DNA from: Neolewinella persica DSM 23188
Lineage (GTDB): Bacteria > Bacteroidota > Bacteroidia > Chitinophagales > Saprospiraceae
Direction of reading: 5' to 3'
Assembly: GCF_000373105.1 (NCBI RefSeq)
Contig: NZ_KB890425.1
Location: 62,001-126,000 of the forward strand
DNA: 64,000 nt
In this document: piece by piece, positions 16,270-24,601 of the stretch
Layout of the letters: each line of letters starts with the position of its first letter
Numbering within the stretch: the first letter of the stretch is position 1
Notes under the pieces: generated by a model
Databases searched by the model: none
Seen by the model: only the letters and a program-made list of their open reading frames with translations
What the model was told of the DNA's origin: nothing
Made by a program: the position numbers and the translations under genes

Positions 16270-16776
16270 TTATTTTAAGTGACGTTGATAAATATTGTAA
16301 TTCTCGTCGTCGAAACATACGAAAACAACTTCTTCCGGAAGGTCACCTTCGTAACTGTTTACGGCTTTAAGTGCGATCGCAGCAGCAGCCTCTTTTGGAA
16401 ACCGATAAATTCCAGTACTGATGTTTGGGATGGCAATTTTACGACTTCCGGATTCCTGCGCGAGGCGAAGAACATTGTGGTAACAATTGGCCAGCAAGGT
16501 GGTTTCATCGGAGTTGCCTTCATTCCAACGGGGGCCAACAGTGTGGATTATGTGCTTACAAGGAAGGTTTCCAGCAGATGTTACTACTGCTTCGCCAACC
16601 TTGCAACCACCTTGCCTTGCCCGGATTTTCATACAATCATCAAGGATCGTTGGTCCTCCAGCCCGGTGGATGGCTCCGTCAACCCCACCACCGCCAAGCA
16701 AGGAGGTGTTTGCGGCATTGACGATGGCGTCAACTTCAAGCTTTGTGATGTCACCTTGTTGAAGGGTAATAATCAT
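16270..16776 (-). CDS. Macro domain protein (ADP-ribose binding)
   Basis: A single macro domain of 168 residues. [34 protein letters not shown] carries the conserved Asp, NAAN and GGGGVD loops. C-terminal [23 protein letters not shown] is the second ligand loop (the S/T-GIYG/R type). Such YmdB/MacroD-like proteins bind ADP-ribose and often hydrolyse O-acetyl-ADP-ribose or protein mono-ADP-ribose. It stands alone. Confidence 0.93.
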   Translation of the reverse strand: MIITLQQGDITKLEVDAIVNAANTSLLGGGGVDGAIHRAGGPTILDDCMKIRARQGGCKVGEAVVTSAGNLPCKHIIHTVGPRWNEGNSDETTLLANCYHNVLRLAQESGSRKIAIPNISTGIYRFPKEAAAAIALKAVNSYEGDLPEEVVFVCFDDENYNIYQRHLK

Positions 16777-16811
16777 TGCTGTGGATTAAACCTTGCTATA
16801 AAACCGTTCTT

Positions 16812-16829
16812 CGCACCGGCGGCCGCGCC
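16812..16829 (+). repeat. 18-bp core repeat, upstream of macro gene
   Basis: CGCACCGGCGGCCGCGCC, two mismatches. The flank ttgctataaaaccgttctt resembles the usual tail in reverse. Confidence 0.6.
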
Positions 16830-16927
16830 AAATGGATCGATAGATGGCCTTCTGCCTTAGTAAGCGGGTAGCGTTACTTAACTAACTACTTACTACCTAC
16901 TATGAAGTTCGCAAAGCGCACGCCTAT

Positions 16928-18205
16928 TTACGCAGCGCGTAAAATCTCCAACATTCCACCCTCCAGTTTAGACTTGGCGTAAGCCAGGTCAACCGTAAAG
17001 TATTTGATGTCCTTTTCGCTTGGCATCTCAAACATCGCGTCGGTCATTACGGCTTCGCAGATGGAGCGAAGGCCCCGGGCGCCGAGTTCATATTCCAGCG
17101 CAGTTGAGGCCAGGTATTCTATCAGGTCATCATCGAAGGTGAGGCTGATACCCTCCAGCCGGAACAGGTGCTGGTATTGCTTCAACAAGCTGTTATGCGG
17201 TTCGGTAAGGATGCGTTTCATCGCCTCCAGGTCGAGGGGTTTGAGGTAGGTGACCACGGGAAGGCGGCCGATTAATTCGGGGATCATACCGAAGCGGCGC
17301 ACGTCTTTGTGCGTCACGTACTTCAGCATATCTTCCTCTTCGATGCGTTTGTCGTTCTTGCTACCGAAACCGATGACTTTGCTGTTCATCCGGCGGGCAA
17401 TGACCTTCTCAATACCGTCAAAGGCGCCACCGCAAATGAACAGAATGTTCTCCGTGTTCACCTTCACGAGTTTTTGCTCGGGGTGCTTACGACCACCCTG
17501 GGGTGGTACCATCACGTCGGTACCTTCCAACATTTTCAACATAGCTTGCTGAACGCCCTCTCCGCTTACGTCGCGGGTGATACTCGGGTTGTCGGATTTG
17601 CGGGCGACCTTGTCCATCTCATCGATGTACACAATACCTCGCTGGGCGCTATCTACGTCGTAGTTGCATACCTGCAGCAGGCGTGCCAGGATGCTTTCCA
17701 CATCCTCTCCAACGTAACCGGCCTGGGTGAATACCGTCGCGTCAACGATGGCGAAGGGCACATCTAGGAATTTAGCAATGGTTTTAGCCAGCAAGGTCTT
17801 ACCCGTACCAGTGCGACCAACGAGAAGAATATTGCTCTTTTCGATTTGCACTTCGTCTTCCGTAGTCGGCGGATGACCAAGGCGCTTGTAGTGATTGTAA
17901 ACGGCCACGGCGATAATTTTTTTCGCCTGGTCCTGACCAATCACGTACTTGTCGAGATGCTGCTTGATGTCACGGGGCGTAACGTTTTTAGGCAGTCGAA
18001 ACTCTTTTTTTGGTGCATCCTGCTCCGCTGGTTCTGGTGCCGCTGGCATAACGCCACCGTAAAGTTCTTCGGCGACAATTTCCTGCGCCTGCTCAACACA
18101 AATTTCGCAGATGTGTGAACTCAGTCCGGCAACCAGCACAAGTGCTTCACTTTTATCACGGCCACAAAAGGAGCAATGGACCTCCTGTCTTTTTCCTCGC
18201 ATCAT
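16928..18205 (-). CDS. clpX: ATP-dependent Clp protease ATP-binding subunit ClpX
   Basis: A 425-residue AAA+ unfoldase. The N-terminal zinc-binding domain has CSFC (11-14) and CEIC (33-36). Walker A is GRTGTGKT, Walker B is IVYIDEMDK, and the sensor and arginine finger regions are intact, with the C-terminal [14 protein letters not shown]. It unfolds tagged substrates for ClpP. It starts with ATG ATG, so 18202 is an equal alternative start. The order tig, clpP, clpX on one strand is the widely conserved arrangement. Confidence 0.97.
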   Translation of the reverse strand: MMRGKRQEVHCSFCGRDKSEALVLVAGLSSHICEICVEQAQEIVAEELYGGVMPAAPEPAEQDAPKKEFRLPKNVTPRDIKQHLDKYVIGQDQAKKIIAVAVYNHYKRLGHPPTTEDEVQIEKSNILLVGRTGTGKTLLAKTIAKFLDVPFAIVDATVFTQAGYVGEDVESILARLLQVCNYDVDSAQRGIVYIDEMDKVARKSDNPSITRDVSGEGVQQAMLKMLEGTDVMVPPQGGRKHPEQKLVKVNTENILFICGGAFDGIEKVIARRMNSKVIGFGSKNDKRIEEEDMLKYVTHKDVRRFGMIPELIGRLPVVTYLKPLDLEAMKRILTEPHNSLLKQYQHLFRLEGISLTFDDDLIEYLASTALEYELGARGLRSICEAVMTDAMFEMPSEKDIKYFTVDLAYAKSKLEGGMLEILRAA

Positions 18206-18300
18206 GTTGCGTAAGTTATGTTTGATACATGGTCAGCTACCTTGGTAGAGGCGATTAGGCTGAACCATAAAACTGCTCGTCGCAGTATTTTTTAGCGTAA

Positions 18301-18344
18301 GAAGCCGCTCCGAATTTTACCTGATGGTTTGTCGGAGCGGCTTC
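18301..18344 (-). terminator. Hairpin between clpP and clpX
   Basis: The 13-bp stem gaagccgctccga / tcggagcggcttc with an 18-nt loop has no clear U run after it, so it may be an attenuator or processing site. Confidence 0.5.
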
Positions 18345-18421
18345 GGATTGCGAAAGTACGGTTTTTAGTTGACCGGCTTAGTCCGTATTGACTGTCCGTC
18401 GGTCATCATCATTTATCGTGC

Positions 18422-19117
18422 TTACTTCTCGCGCGTCAATACTTCGTCAACCAAGCCGTAGGCTACTGCTTCGGTGGCCGTCATCCAGTTGTCACGATCA
18501 CTGTCTTTTTCGATGGCTTCAAATTTCTGACCGGTGTGATTGGCCAGGATCGTGTACAATTCTTCCCGGAGCTTGGAGATGAGGCGGTAGTTGATCTCCA
18601 TGTCGGAGAACTGGCCCTGCATTCCGCCGCTAGGCTGGTGAATCATGACCCGGGCGTGGGGCAGGATGGAGCGCTTACCTTTCTCACCAGCGGCAAGGAG
18701 TACGGAGCCCATTGAGGCGGCCAGGCCGGTGCAAATCGTTGCCACATCGGGCGTTACGTACTGCATGGTGTCATACATACCCATACCGGCAATTACGCTG
18801 CCGCCGGGGCTGTTGATGAACATCTGAACGTCGCGCTTAGGGTCAACGGATTCTAGGAAAAGGAGCTGGGCCTGAACGACGTTAGCAACGTAGTCTGATA
18901 CCGCAACGCCCATAAAGATGATGCGGTCCATCATCAAGCGACTGAAAACGTCAAGTGCGGCAATGTTCATCTGCCGTTCCTCAATGACGTTGGGAGAAAA
19001 TCCCGTTACCTGTGGTGGAGCCATACCGCCAATCGTAGCAGCATATTTCTCAAGGTGCATTGTGCTCATACCCATATGACGGGTAGCGTATTTCATGAAT
19101 TCGTCCTGGGGGATCAT
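18422..19117 (-). CDS. clpP: ATP-dependent Clp protease proteolytic subunit ClpP
   Basis: A 231-residue serine protease subunit. The catalytic Ser is S135 in [15 protein letters not shown]160 lies in [11 protein letters not shown], and an Asp follows near the C-terminus (EKDSDRDNW). [14 protein letters not shown] is the substrate-binding strand. The N-terminal segment [13 protein letters not shown] resembles Bacteroidota ClpP, so start 19117 is kept. Confidence 0.97.
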   Translation of the reverse strand: MIPQDEFMKYATRHMGMSTMHLEKYAATIGGMAPPQVTGFSPNVIEERQMNIAALDVFSRLMMDRIIFMGVAVSDYVANVVQAQLLFLESVDPKRDVQMFINSPGGSVIAGMGMYDTMQYVTPDVATICTGLAASMGSVLLAAGEKGKRSILPHARVMIHQPSGGMQGQFSDMEINYRLISKLREELYTILANHTGQKFEAIEKDSDRDNWMTATEAVAYGLVDEVLTREK

Positions 19118-19255
19118 GGTAGGGTTATTTTATGGTTGACGGCTTCCTTAATGGGAGCGTCGTGATCGTAAACGCATGAACGGCACGTCGGTTTAGTTTT
19201 ATAACCAAGTAAAGAACACTGTAAGTTATTTGCACGGCGTCCTTACATAAGAAAA

Positions 19256-19305
19256 GCTCCCTCCGCCCGAAAAGCCAGTGGCTTTTTCTACAGGGCGAAG
19301 GGAGC
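19256..19305 (-). terminator. Hairpin after tig
   Basis: The stem gctccctccgccc / gggcgaagggagc encloses an inner hairpin aaaagcc-agt-ggctttt. It lies between tig and clpP and may reduce readthrough. Confidence 0.55.
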
Positions 19306-19348
19306 ATCTTTTGCAGTAACCTATTTTGTTACCGAACGCGAAGTGCGT

Positions 19349-20716
19349 CTATTCCTCTTCGGAAGCTGGCGTGTTCTCTTCGTTGAACTTCTTGATCAGT
19401 TCATTGAACCCGTCAGCGTCAAGCTTCTTGTCCTTTGTCTTCACAGAACTACGAATGGAAGCCATGATTTTCTTTTCGATGGCGTTGCTGGAGAGCTGCT
19501 CGCGCTGCTTTTCGTCCTGCAACATCTGCTTCACGTAGTTGTCGATGAACTCGTCGGTCAGGAAGTCAGGGCGCTGGCCACCGAGCATGCCCATCAGGCT
19601 TTCGGTCGCTTCCGCCTTCACGTCTTCGTACTCGAGCTTCACTTCGTTTTTCTCGGCGTACTTGTTGCGGATCAGCATCCATTTTACCCCACGCTGGAAC
19701 ATGTCGAAAGAACCATTGGCGTCCTCCTCGTGAATGGCCTTCATGATGTCGAGCGGCAGCTCAATGTCGGTGCCTTCCACCAGTGCTTTCTGGATTTCGA
19801 AGTTGGCGATCATCTCTCCCTGCTTGTTAAAGCCGGCAGCATTGTCTTCTGCGATCTTTTCCCGCATCTGCTCTTCGGTAGTGATTTCGCCGGAGGTGTC
19901 GAATTTAGTAAAGAACGCTTCGTTCAGCTCGGCCGCAGTAACTCGGCTGGCCTTATTGATGGTCATTTCGAAAGTCTTGCCGCTAATGTCGGCGTTGGCA
20001 TCCTCCAGTTCCAGCAGGTACTTATTGACGTAGGCAGGTGTGCTTTCCTTTTCAATGGCAGAGAGGTCCTTTACCTTGATGGTACTACCAATCTTCTTGC
20101 CAATGACCATTTTCTTTCCGGCATCGCTCAGGGAGTCGACGTAGAGTTTGGTGTCGTTGGTGATCTTCTCTTCTACTGGCCCGACTTCGGTGAAAGTAAC
20201 GTCCAGGATGTCTTCTTCCCCAACTTTTCCTTCTTCGATCTCTTCTGTTTCGCCGCCTTGCTTCAGCATGCGCTCCATCTGTTCATCGATGAACTTCTTA
20301 TCCGTTTTCAGGACGTACTTGTCGAAGGTCTTAGTTGGTAACTCCAGTTCAAACTCAGGCTCCAGCGCGAGATCATACTTAAAAGTAACGTCCTGCAGGG
20401 TATTAGCCGTAAGCATTGGCATATTGTCATCATCCACCGGCTGTGGGCTGAAGATCAGCTTGATGTCGTTTTCCTCGATGTAGCCAAAGAGAGATTCTTT
20501 GATCTGGTCATCGAGGATCTGCCCCAGTAGTTGGTTGCCCATCATCTTACGCAGGGTAGAAAGCGGGGTTTTCCCTTTCCGGAAACCCTTCATGCTTACT
20601 TTGTTTTTCTGCTTCTTGAGCTCAGCGACAAGCTTGTCGTTAAGATCAACTTTAGTGATGGCTACTTCGAGGCGGCCGGTGACGTTGCCCGTCTTATCAA
20701 ATGTTACGTTAGGCAT
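19349..20716 (-). CDS. tig: Trigger factor
   Basis: A 455-residue ribosome-associated chaperone. The N-terminal ribosome-binding segment has KVSMKGFRKGKTPLSTLRKMMG, a variant of the GFRxGxxP signature. The middle region matches the PPIase-like position in a diverged form (EDILDVTFTEVGPVEEK), and the C-terminal half is helical and charged. It ends with an acidic tail NEENTPASEEE. It is first in the tig-clpP-clpX series. Confidence 0.93.
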   Translation of the reverse strand: MPNVTFDKTGNVTGRLEVAITKVDLNDKLVAELKKQKNKVSMKGFRKGKTPLSTLRKMMGNQLLGQILDDQIKESLFGYIEENDIKLIFSPQPVDDDNMPMLTANTLQDVTFKYDLALEPEFELELPTKTFDKYVLKTDKKFIDEQMERMLKQGGETEEIEEGKVGEEDILDVTFTEVGPVEEKITNDTKLYVDSLSDAGKKMVIGKKIGSTIKVKDLSAIEKESTPAYVNKYLLELEDANADISGKTFEMTINKASRVTAAELNEAFFTKFDTSGEITTEEQMREKIAEDNAAGFNKQGEMIANFEIQKALVEGTDIELPLDIMKAIHEEDANGSFDMFQRGVKWMLIRNKYAEKNEVKLEYEDVKAEATESLMGMLGGQRPDFLTDEFIDNYVKQMLQDEKQREQLSSNAIEKKIMASIRSSVKTKDKKLDADGFNELIKKFNEENTPASEEE

Positions 20717-20749
20717 TGCTTACTTGCTAAAGGTGGCCCTTCGCCGGGC

Positions 20750-20781
20750 CGGATAAAAAAAAGCCTGCCCTAAGGCAGGCC
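20750..20781 (-). terminator. Terminator after tRNA-Leu
   Basis: The stem gcctgcc / ggcaggc (20763-20780) has an A run on the + strand, that is, a U run after the hairpin on the minus strand. It ends the tRNA transcript before tig. Confidence 0.85.
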
Positions 20782-20815
20782 AACCACCTCCGGGTAAGCC
20801 CGGAAGTTTTTGGTG

Positions 20816-20897
20816 TGCGGGTGAAAGGACTCGAACCTTCACGCATTGCTGCACCAGATCCTAAATCTGGCGTGTATACCAATTTCACCACACCCGC
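20816..20897 (-). tRNA. tRNA-Leu (anticodon TAG)
   Basis: An 82-nt cloverleaf with a long variable arm. The acceptor stem GCGGGTG pairs with CACCCGC, the anticodon stem-loop CCAGA-TTTAGGA-TCTGG carries TAG, and the T-arm contains GGTTCGAGTCC. CCA is not encoded. Confidence 0.95.
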
Positions 20898-20954
20898 AGT
20901 GACTTTTGACGGAGGCGAATCCGCTAAAGCGCGGCAAAGGTACGTGTTGTTAGC

Positions 20955-21175
20955 CAAATAGTCAAATAGTCTTTTAGTCAAATAATCACGGAGTCAAATA
21001 GTCACAAAGTCAAGCAGTCAGATAGTGATGATTCGTGACGCTCCATTACTCCCCTGGCTAACGAGCGTAGCAAAGTAAGTGGCAACTGAGGCAGCCACTA
21101 ATTGACTACGTAACTTTCTGACTGCTTGACTAATGAGGCGCGGCCGCAGGTGCAAAGGAAGGTTGAAAGAGCAGA
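20955..21175. repeat. Composite spacer element: words, inverted words, core
   Basis: The word agtcaaatagtc and variants are iterated (20955-21030). A middle segment with aacgagcgtagc follows, then inverted words (ttgactacg, tgactgcttgactaat), then an exact core at 21137-21154 (GGCGCGGCCGCAGGTGCA), 15 purine-rich bases, and agcaga. This is the fullest example of the composite in the window. Confidence 0.7.
21137..21154 (-). repeat. 18-bp core repeat, exact copy
   Basis: Exact GGCGCGGCCGCAGGTGCA, followed by aaggaaggttgaaag and agcaga. Confidence 0.85.
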
Positions 21176-21237
21176 GGGTAAGAATTGCGGATGCTCCGGA
21201 TAAGAGTGTATTCATGAGAGTCCTTATCTTTACTATC

Positions 21238-21830
21238 ATGCCCAGGATTTTAACCGAGGCGGAAATCATTCTTAAGCTCCCCGATTTTCGGTGGACTTTG
21301 GAGCGTTACCATGCAGCCATCGAAGCAGGCATACTTACCGAGTATGACAAGGTCGAATTGTTGTTCGGAAAATTAGTGCCTACGTCTCCGGTTGGAATCG
21401 CTCACGGGAAAGTTGTGGAAAAATTAATCGCTTATTCATCACGAGATTTCCCGAAGAGGATTATACTGTTGGTGTGCAGGATCCAATAACGTTGATTGAC
21501 GACACCGAGCCGGAGCCAGATTTGTTTGTTGCCAAAGGCCCTCTGGAAAGTTACGACCACCACCCCTATCCAAGTGATTTGCTACTCGTGATAGAAGTTA
21601 GTGATAGCACCATTAGCTATGATCGTGGGCCCAAAAGATTTACCTACGCTGGTGCTGGCATTGAAGAGTACTGGATCATCAACGTTTTTGAAAAGCAGGT
21701 CGAGCGCTTTATTAAGCCACGTCCAGACGAAGGAGATTACGAACAGCGGGAAATATTTAAAATGAGTGAGACTTTTACAAGCCTACATTTAGGTGATTTT
21801 TTGGTGTCGGACCTACTGTTAAAAGAGTAG
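21238..21830 (+). pseudogene. Uma2 family endonuclease gene with frameshift
   Basis: Frame 1 (21238-21489) gives MPRILTEAEIILKLPDFRWTLERYHAAI up to HGKVVEKLIAYSSRDFP and then drifts into unrelated sequence. A second frame covering 21450-21830 continues FPEEDYTVGVQDPITLID-DTEPEPDL and GIEEYWIINV to the natural end LLLKE. Together they make a normal Uma2 (DUF820) protein with the PEPD and SPVGxxHGxVV motifs of the PD-(D/E)xK fold. A single-base change near 21445-21465, around a tttccc run, explains the break. It is either a recent mutation or a sequencing error. Uma2 proteins have no settled cellular role. Confidence 0.75.
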
Positions 21831-21834
21831 ACAC

Positions 21835-22032
21835 TTATTCCAACTTAAATTTCACGGGCAAATGATAGATGGTACGCACCGGCTTCTGTTCCCGCCCGAC
21901 AGTTGCGGGATGCCATGGTGCTGTCTGGGTGGCAATGATCTTTACTACCCGCAACGCTTCCGCGTCAAAAGGAGGGGTGCTGCGGGTGATCTTGAAATCA
22001 TTCAACATCCCATCATCTTCTACTACCGCTTT
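21835..22032 (-). pseudogene. TonB C-terminal domain fragment
   Basis: On the minus strand an open frame of 65 codons ends at TAA 21835. It reads VVEDDGMLNDFKITRS, then FDAEALRVVK and KPVRTIYHLPVKFKLE, the standard C-terminal fold of TonB. An in-frame TGA at 22033 cuts it off from any upstream part, and there is no membrane anchor or proline linker. It could start at ATG 22008, but a bare TonB domain would be odd. It is best seen as a decayed gene end beside the divergent patatin gene. Confidence 0.65.
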
Positions 22033-22077
22033 TCAGCCCCGGCATCAATTACTCGCCATACGCTAACTTTACCCATC

Positions 22078-24333
22078 ATGCGTGCTATTCTAAAAGGCAT
22101 CCTAAACTCGTTCCCCGTACAACTCCTCCTGTTGCACTTGCGGAGTAATACGTTGTTGCTCCTGGTATGGTTGTTACTGGTACTGATGATGAGTGGTTTG
22201 CTGGGGCCAAGGTTGGGCTTACAGTACCTGTTTCTGGATCCGGGCTATCTGGAGACTGACGGTTTCTGGCCATTCCTCTTCCTTGGCCTGGCCTTTGGCT
22301 ATTTCACCATGAGCTGGAACCTGAGTACCTACCTGCTCATTGGCGGCTATTTCAATTTTTTGGCTAGTCTCTCCCGACCCTTTTTTAAGTTTTGCATCAA
22401 CAATGCACTCCTGCCACTAGGGGTCTTCTTGTTTTACTGTGGGCTGGTGATTCGTTTTCTCCGACCAATAACCGGAGAGGAGAGCTGGATGATGCGGGAA
22501 ACAATTGAAAGCCTGAGCGGTCTGATCGTTGGGTTGGTCGTCAGCCTTTTTCTCTACGCCCTGTATTTCAATATTACCAACCGGGACATCAGTTACTATC
22601 AGCCCAAGTTTCGCGAATCACCCCCAAATATGGGGCCGGGGCAAAGCCGGCCCAGCTCAGGCTACCGCCCCTACCGGGCGCAACCATTAGCGCCGGTGTT
22701 GATGAGTCTGTACGATAACCCTTACCACGTCACTAATTACTTCAACGAACGGTTGAAAATCCGGTTGGTACGGTCTGTAGCGCATTACGATTCGTCGATG
22801 TTGCAACGCATTTTTCGACAAAACCATACAAACGCGATCCTCCTGCAATTCTTTACCATGTTCTTATTGGCTGGTTTAGGGCTGTTGATTGATCAACCCT
22901 TTTTTCAGATTCCGGCCGGAGCAAGTTTTTTGGTTATGCTTAGTCTGGTGGTAGCCATCATCGGGGCCATTAGCTACTGGTTTTCGGAATGGCGCTTCAC
23001 CCTGTTGGTGCTGTTGGCCGTTGGGTTTAACCTGTTTACAAGTACGCCCTTTTTTCAGCATGGTAACCAGGCCTACGGCTTGGATTACTCGAAGGAAGCC
23101 CCCTATCGGGAAAGCGATTTATTAGCTTTATACGACAGTGATACCCTGGCCCGGGACATCGAAATGACAACCGAGATACTGGAAAACTGGAAAGCCCGGC
23201 AACCGGAAGAGAAACCGCCGCTTTTTGTCATCTGTGCCAGTGGAGGCGGCCTCACGGCCGCCCTGTGGGCAACCCACGTTGCCCAAACCATCGAAGCGTG
23301 CAGCGACGGTAAATTGCTTGGCCACACGGCACTGATGACTGGTGCCAGCGGCGGAGAACTGGGCCTGGCTTACCTGAGGGAAGCCTACCTGAACGACAAA
23401 GATTTTGCGCAGAACGGCATCAGTCGGCTGGACCGAATCAGTCGGGATCTTCTGAACCCGGTCGGTTTTTCCCTGGTGAGTAATGACTTGTTTCTGCCCT
23501 TCACGAAGGTGAAGATTGGTAGCCGCAGCTACCGCCGCGACCGCGCCTATGGGTTCGAACAGGAGCTCAACCACAACACCGGTGGCAGCCTCGACAAGCC
23601 CCTGGCCGCATACCGTGAGCCGGAATATCGGGCGGAGATCCCATTACTGCTTATTACACCCAGCATCGTTGAGGATGGCCGGCGGCTGGTCATTTCCCCT
23701 CAGGGAGTGAGTTACATGACGGCGCCTGCTGCAGCCCTGCGCGGAGACCTGCCCTTACGGCCGGATATGGTCGATTTTCGTCGCTTGCTACCTGATCAGT
23801 CGGCCGATAGCCTGCGCTTCACCACGGCCTTGCGGATGAACGCGACCTACCCCTACGTACTGCCGTTGGTTAAACTGCCAACCCGGCCAACCATCAGGCT
23901 GATGGACGCGGGATACCGGGACAATTACGGTATCGCTTCCGCAGCCAGGTTCCTGACCATCTTCAAAGATTGGATCGGTGAAAATACCTCCGGAGTACAC
24001 CTGGTTCAGATCAGCGCTTTCCGGGATGAGCGGGAGACGAACCCCGATGCCCGGCCCGGGGTGATTGATAACCTGATCAGACCCGTCGGCGTTGCGGGTA
24101 ATATCCTTGGCGTTCAAATCCTGGATCAGGAGGTTTTACTCGGACAGCTTTCCGACATCCTTGGTGCCGACATGTTCAATCTCTATCGCTTCAACTACGA
24201 GCCGCCAGCGGATGACCTGCAAACGTCCGTGTCTTTGCACCTGACCGACAGAGAACGCCAGCAAGTACTCCGCGCCATCGACGAACGAGAAATGCAATTT
24301 ATAATCGATGAAGTACTTGGGGTGCTGAAGTAA
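22078..24333 (+). CDS. Membrane-anchored patatin-like phospholipase
   Basis: A 751-residue protein. The N-terminal half has several hydrophobic helices, including LLLHLRSNTLLLLVWLLLVLMM and a later group around residues 255-330. The C-terminal half is a patatin-type serine lipase: an oxyanion loop CASGGGLTAALW, the nucleophile Ser in GASGGELG, and the catalytic Asp in LMDAGYRDNYG. Start 22078 (MRAILKG) was chosen because the upstream open stretch overlaps the TonB fragment on the other strand. A role in membrane lipid turnover is likely; the substrate is unknown. Confidence 0.85.
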   Translation: MRAILKGILNSFPVQLLLLHLRSNTLLLLVWLLLVLMMSGLLGPRLGLQYLFLDPGYLETDGFWPFLFLGLAFGYFTMSWNLSTYLLIGGYFNFLASLSRPFFKFCINNALLPLGVFLFYCGLVIRFLRPITGEESWMMRETIESLSGLIVGLVVSLFLYALYFNITNRDISYYQPKFRESPPNMGPGQSRPSSGYRPYRAQPLAPVLMSLYDNPYHVTNYFNERLKIRLVRSVAHYDSSMLQRIFRQNHTNAILLQFFTMFLLAGLGLLIDQPFFQIPAGASFLVMLSLVVAIIGAISYWFSEWRFTLLVLLAVGFNLFTSTPFFQHGNQAYGLDYSKEAPYRESDLLALYDSDTLARDIEMTTEILENWKARQPEEKPPLFVICASGGGLTAALWATHVAQTIEACSDGKLLGHTALMTGASGGELGLAYLREAYLNDKDFAQNGISRLDRISRDLLNPVGFSLVSNDLFLPFTKVKIGSRSYRRDRAYGFEQELNHNTGGSLDKPLAAYREPEYRAEIPLLLITPSIVEDGRRLVISPQGVSYMTAPAAALRGDLPLRPDMVDFRRLLPDQSADSLRFTTALRMNATYPYVLPLVKLPTRPTIRLMDAGYRDNYGIASAARFLTIFKDWIGENTSGVHLVQISAFRDERETNPDARPGVIDNLIRPVGVAGNILGVQILDQEVLLGQLSDILGADMFNLYRFNYEPPADDLQTSVSLHLTDRERQQVLRAIDEREMQFIIDEVLGVLK

Positions 24334-24531
24334 TTCGGGTGGATTGTACCGTTGACTTGCTGTTGGTAGTGTTTGCAGGCCCCCGGCGCCATGTAATTTC
24401 ACAAACCACGATATTCTGCTGCAGTGCAAACTCTGATTGACAATAGATATGCTGCCTTTGCTGACAGGAAGCTCTTTATCTCTAGAGGCAAGACCTACAC
24501 TTATTGAGAAACGCAATCGTCCATCCATCGC

Positions 24532-24577
24532 CAAAAAAAACAGTGGGTAGCCCCAAAGGAACTACCCACTGTTTACA
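24532..24577 (-). terminator. Terminator after the DUF2723 gene
   Basis: The 12-bp perfect stem aacagtgggtag / ctacccactgtt is followed on the minus strand by a run of eight U. It lies about 30 bp after the stop. Confidence 0.88.
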
Positions 24578-24601
24578 ACAGAATGTGAATTACTGCTAAA
24601 C

